This document shows positions 63,278-64,000 of a stretch of 64,000 nt of DNA, piece after piece (within the stretch, counting starts at the first letter, position 1; every line of letters begins with the position of its first letter). The stretch covers positions 682,001 through 746,000 of the forward strand of contig JABTUL010000002.1 of assembly GCA_015075425.1 (NCBI GenBank), written 5' to 3'. The position numbers and the translations under genes are program-made. The notes under the pieces are model-generated. The model was not told the DNA's origin. It did no database searches and was given only the letters and a program-made list of their open reading frames with translations. Source of the DNA: Spirochaetales bacterium (GTDB lineage: Bacteria; Spirochaetota; Leptospiria; Leptospirales; Leptonemataceae).

Positions 63278-64000
63278 ATGAAACGATGGATAGCAACAAC
63301 TTGCGTATCTTTACTGCTATTTTCCCAAGTGACCGCCTGCCAGGGTGAAAATGGCGGGGATGGCGGCGGCGATGCCTTGACCTTCATCTTGCTTTTTGTC
63401 TTTTTTCCGGAACTTTTTGGAGAGAAGAAAAAGGGCTCCTGCGGAGCTTCGGGTGACGCCACAGCCGGAACAGGAACAGAGACAACGAAGGATGGCCTGT
63501 TCGATGCCATCGCGAACCTTCAGTTCGATGGACCGGCTAAGGAAGCGTGGTTCGATATGCCCTGGGGACCGGAAAAACACACCTACCATGAGAAAAACGG
63601 CAAAGCCTGGCTGGCCGCTGATATGGTCATGCCTCTCGATCGCATCATCCCGGCACCACCGCAGGGTGTAGCTTCCACTGTGGGTGAAGTACGCACAGAT
63701 AGACGCTGGCCCAATAAGCAGGTTACCTGGTGTGATAATAGTGGTCACGCTAACCGGGATCGTGCGACTTTTTTGCAGGCCATTGCCGAATGGGAAGCAA
63801 AGACTTCCTTTCGATTTACGGAAAACTGTGTTGATGCAAATCGAATTCGCTTGGTGGGAAATGACGAAGCTTGCTGGTCCTACGTTGGCATGATTGGTGG
63901 GGTGCAGGATTTAAACTTGCATACAGTTTGTGGGAAGGGTCCGGGAATCCATGAAATTGGTCATGCCCTGGGTCTGCACCATGAACAAAATCGGTCCGAT
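63278..64000 (+). CDS. Astacin-type (M12A) zinc metalloprotease lipoprotein (3' partial)
   Basis: 241 codons are visible before the window ends. AGGGGGA precedes the ATG. A signal peptide ends in lipobox VTAC (Cys 21), followed by a Gly-rich linker and an unusual hydrophobic stretch ('ALTFILLFVFFPELF') that may be a second membrane segment. The pro-region and catalytic domain begin near residue 100, with 'PNKQVTWCDNSG' and the zinc motif HExxHxxGxxHEQxRxD at His 225, Glu 226, His 229 and His 235. Astacins cut extracellular proteins. The preceding Cys residues probably form the family disulfides. Confidence 0.93.
   Translation, partial: MKRWIATTCVSLLLFSQVTACQGENGGDGGGDALTFILLFVFFPELFGEKKKGSCGASGDATAGTGTETTKDGLFDAIANLQFDGPAKEAWFDMPWGPEKHTYHEKNGKAWLAADMVMPLDRIIPAPPQGVASTVGEVRTDRRWPNKQVTWCDNSGHANRDRATFLQAIAEWEAKTSFRFTENCVDANRIRLVGNDEACWSYVGMIGGVQDLNLHTVCGKGPGIHEIGHALGLHHEQNRSD

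Noticed and set aside
1-64000. tRNA, rRNA, CRISPR array or riboswitch
   Set aside because: No cloverleaf-type sequence, rRNA-like tract, spaced repeat array or recognisable riboswitch core was seen on reading both strands.

Overview
This window looks like chromosome of a spirochete from the Leptospirales (the Leptospira / Leptonema / Turneriella side). The base composition is moderately GC-rich by eye, which fits Leptonema or Turneriella better than Leptospira proper. This is an inference from gene content: a flaA2-flaA1 pair for the periplasmic-filament sheath, a fliP-fliQ-fliR-flhB-flhA export cluster, a DUF1554 lipoprotein, many lipoproteins with loose spirochetal lipoboxes, and membrane-domain-linked cyclase, AraC and chemotaxis proteins. 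No rRNA, tRNA, CRISPR array, prophage or complete insertion sequence was seen.

Layout. 1-7.5 kb: flagellar export genes. fliO is cut off from fliP by a DUF1554 lipoprotein, a MarR regulator and a divergent membrane gene with a clear operator between them. 7.6-17.5 kb: an OmpA-like lipoprotein with its own promoter and terminator, then eight tightly packed co-directional genes (TPR lipoprotein, metallo-beta-lactamase-fold hydrolase, chemotaxis receptor, UbiD decarboxylase, SCP2-type thiolase, DUF35 partner, two stand-alone cyclic-nucleotide-binding proteins). 17.5-28 kb: small lipoprotein, cyclophilin, two unusual acyltransferase paralogs, a radical SAM enzyme followed by a MITE-like inverted repeat, a class A penicillin-binding protein, a cation-efflux transporter, and flaA2-flaA1 behind a candidate sigma-28 promoter. 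28-45 kb: mixed housekeeping and signalling (7TM adenylate cyclase, SDR, GDPD, PrmA, UvrB, RsbW-like kinase, DNA polymerase III delta', HpcH aldolase, enoyl-CoA hydratase, PAS-GGDEF-EAL protein, PlsC, ferredoxin, methyltransferase). 45-54 kb: a secreted lipase, then a six-gene operon beginning with a lipase-foldase-like protein and continuing with NhaC, DUF1549/1553, DUF1501, YceI and ankyrin-repeat proteins. 53.8-59.5 kb: a PQQ-propeller protein flanked by 84%-identical direct repeats, a fatty acyl-CoA ligase and a membrane-bound AraC regulator. 59.5-64 kb: a PIN-domain remnant and a run of exported or envelope genes ending in a truncated astacin-type metalloprotease lipoprotein.

How it fits together. 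Motility genes cluster at the left and in the middle. Lipid chemistry recurs throughout (three acyltransferases, thiolase, crotonase, acyl-CoA ligase, GDPD, lipase, LpxH-like phosphatase). Cyclic-nucleotide signalling is over-represented: one adenylate cyclase, two minimal cNMP-binding proteins and one c-di-GMP protein. The least explained parts are the decarboxylase-thiolase-cNMP operon with a chemoreceptor inside it, the periplasmic DUF1553-DUF1501-YceI-ankyrin module downstream of a foldase, and the repeat-flanked PQQ gene whose neighbouring copy supplies the ankyrin protein's C-terminus.
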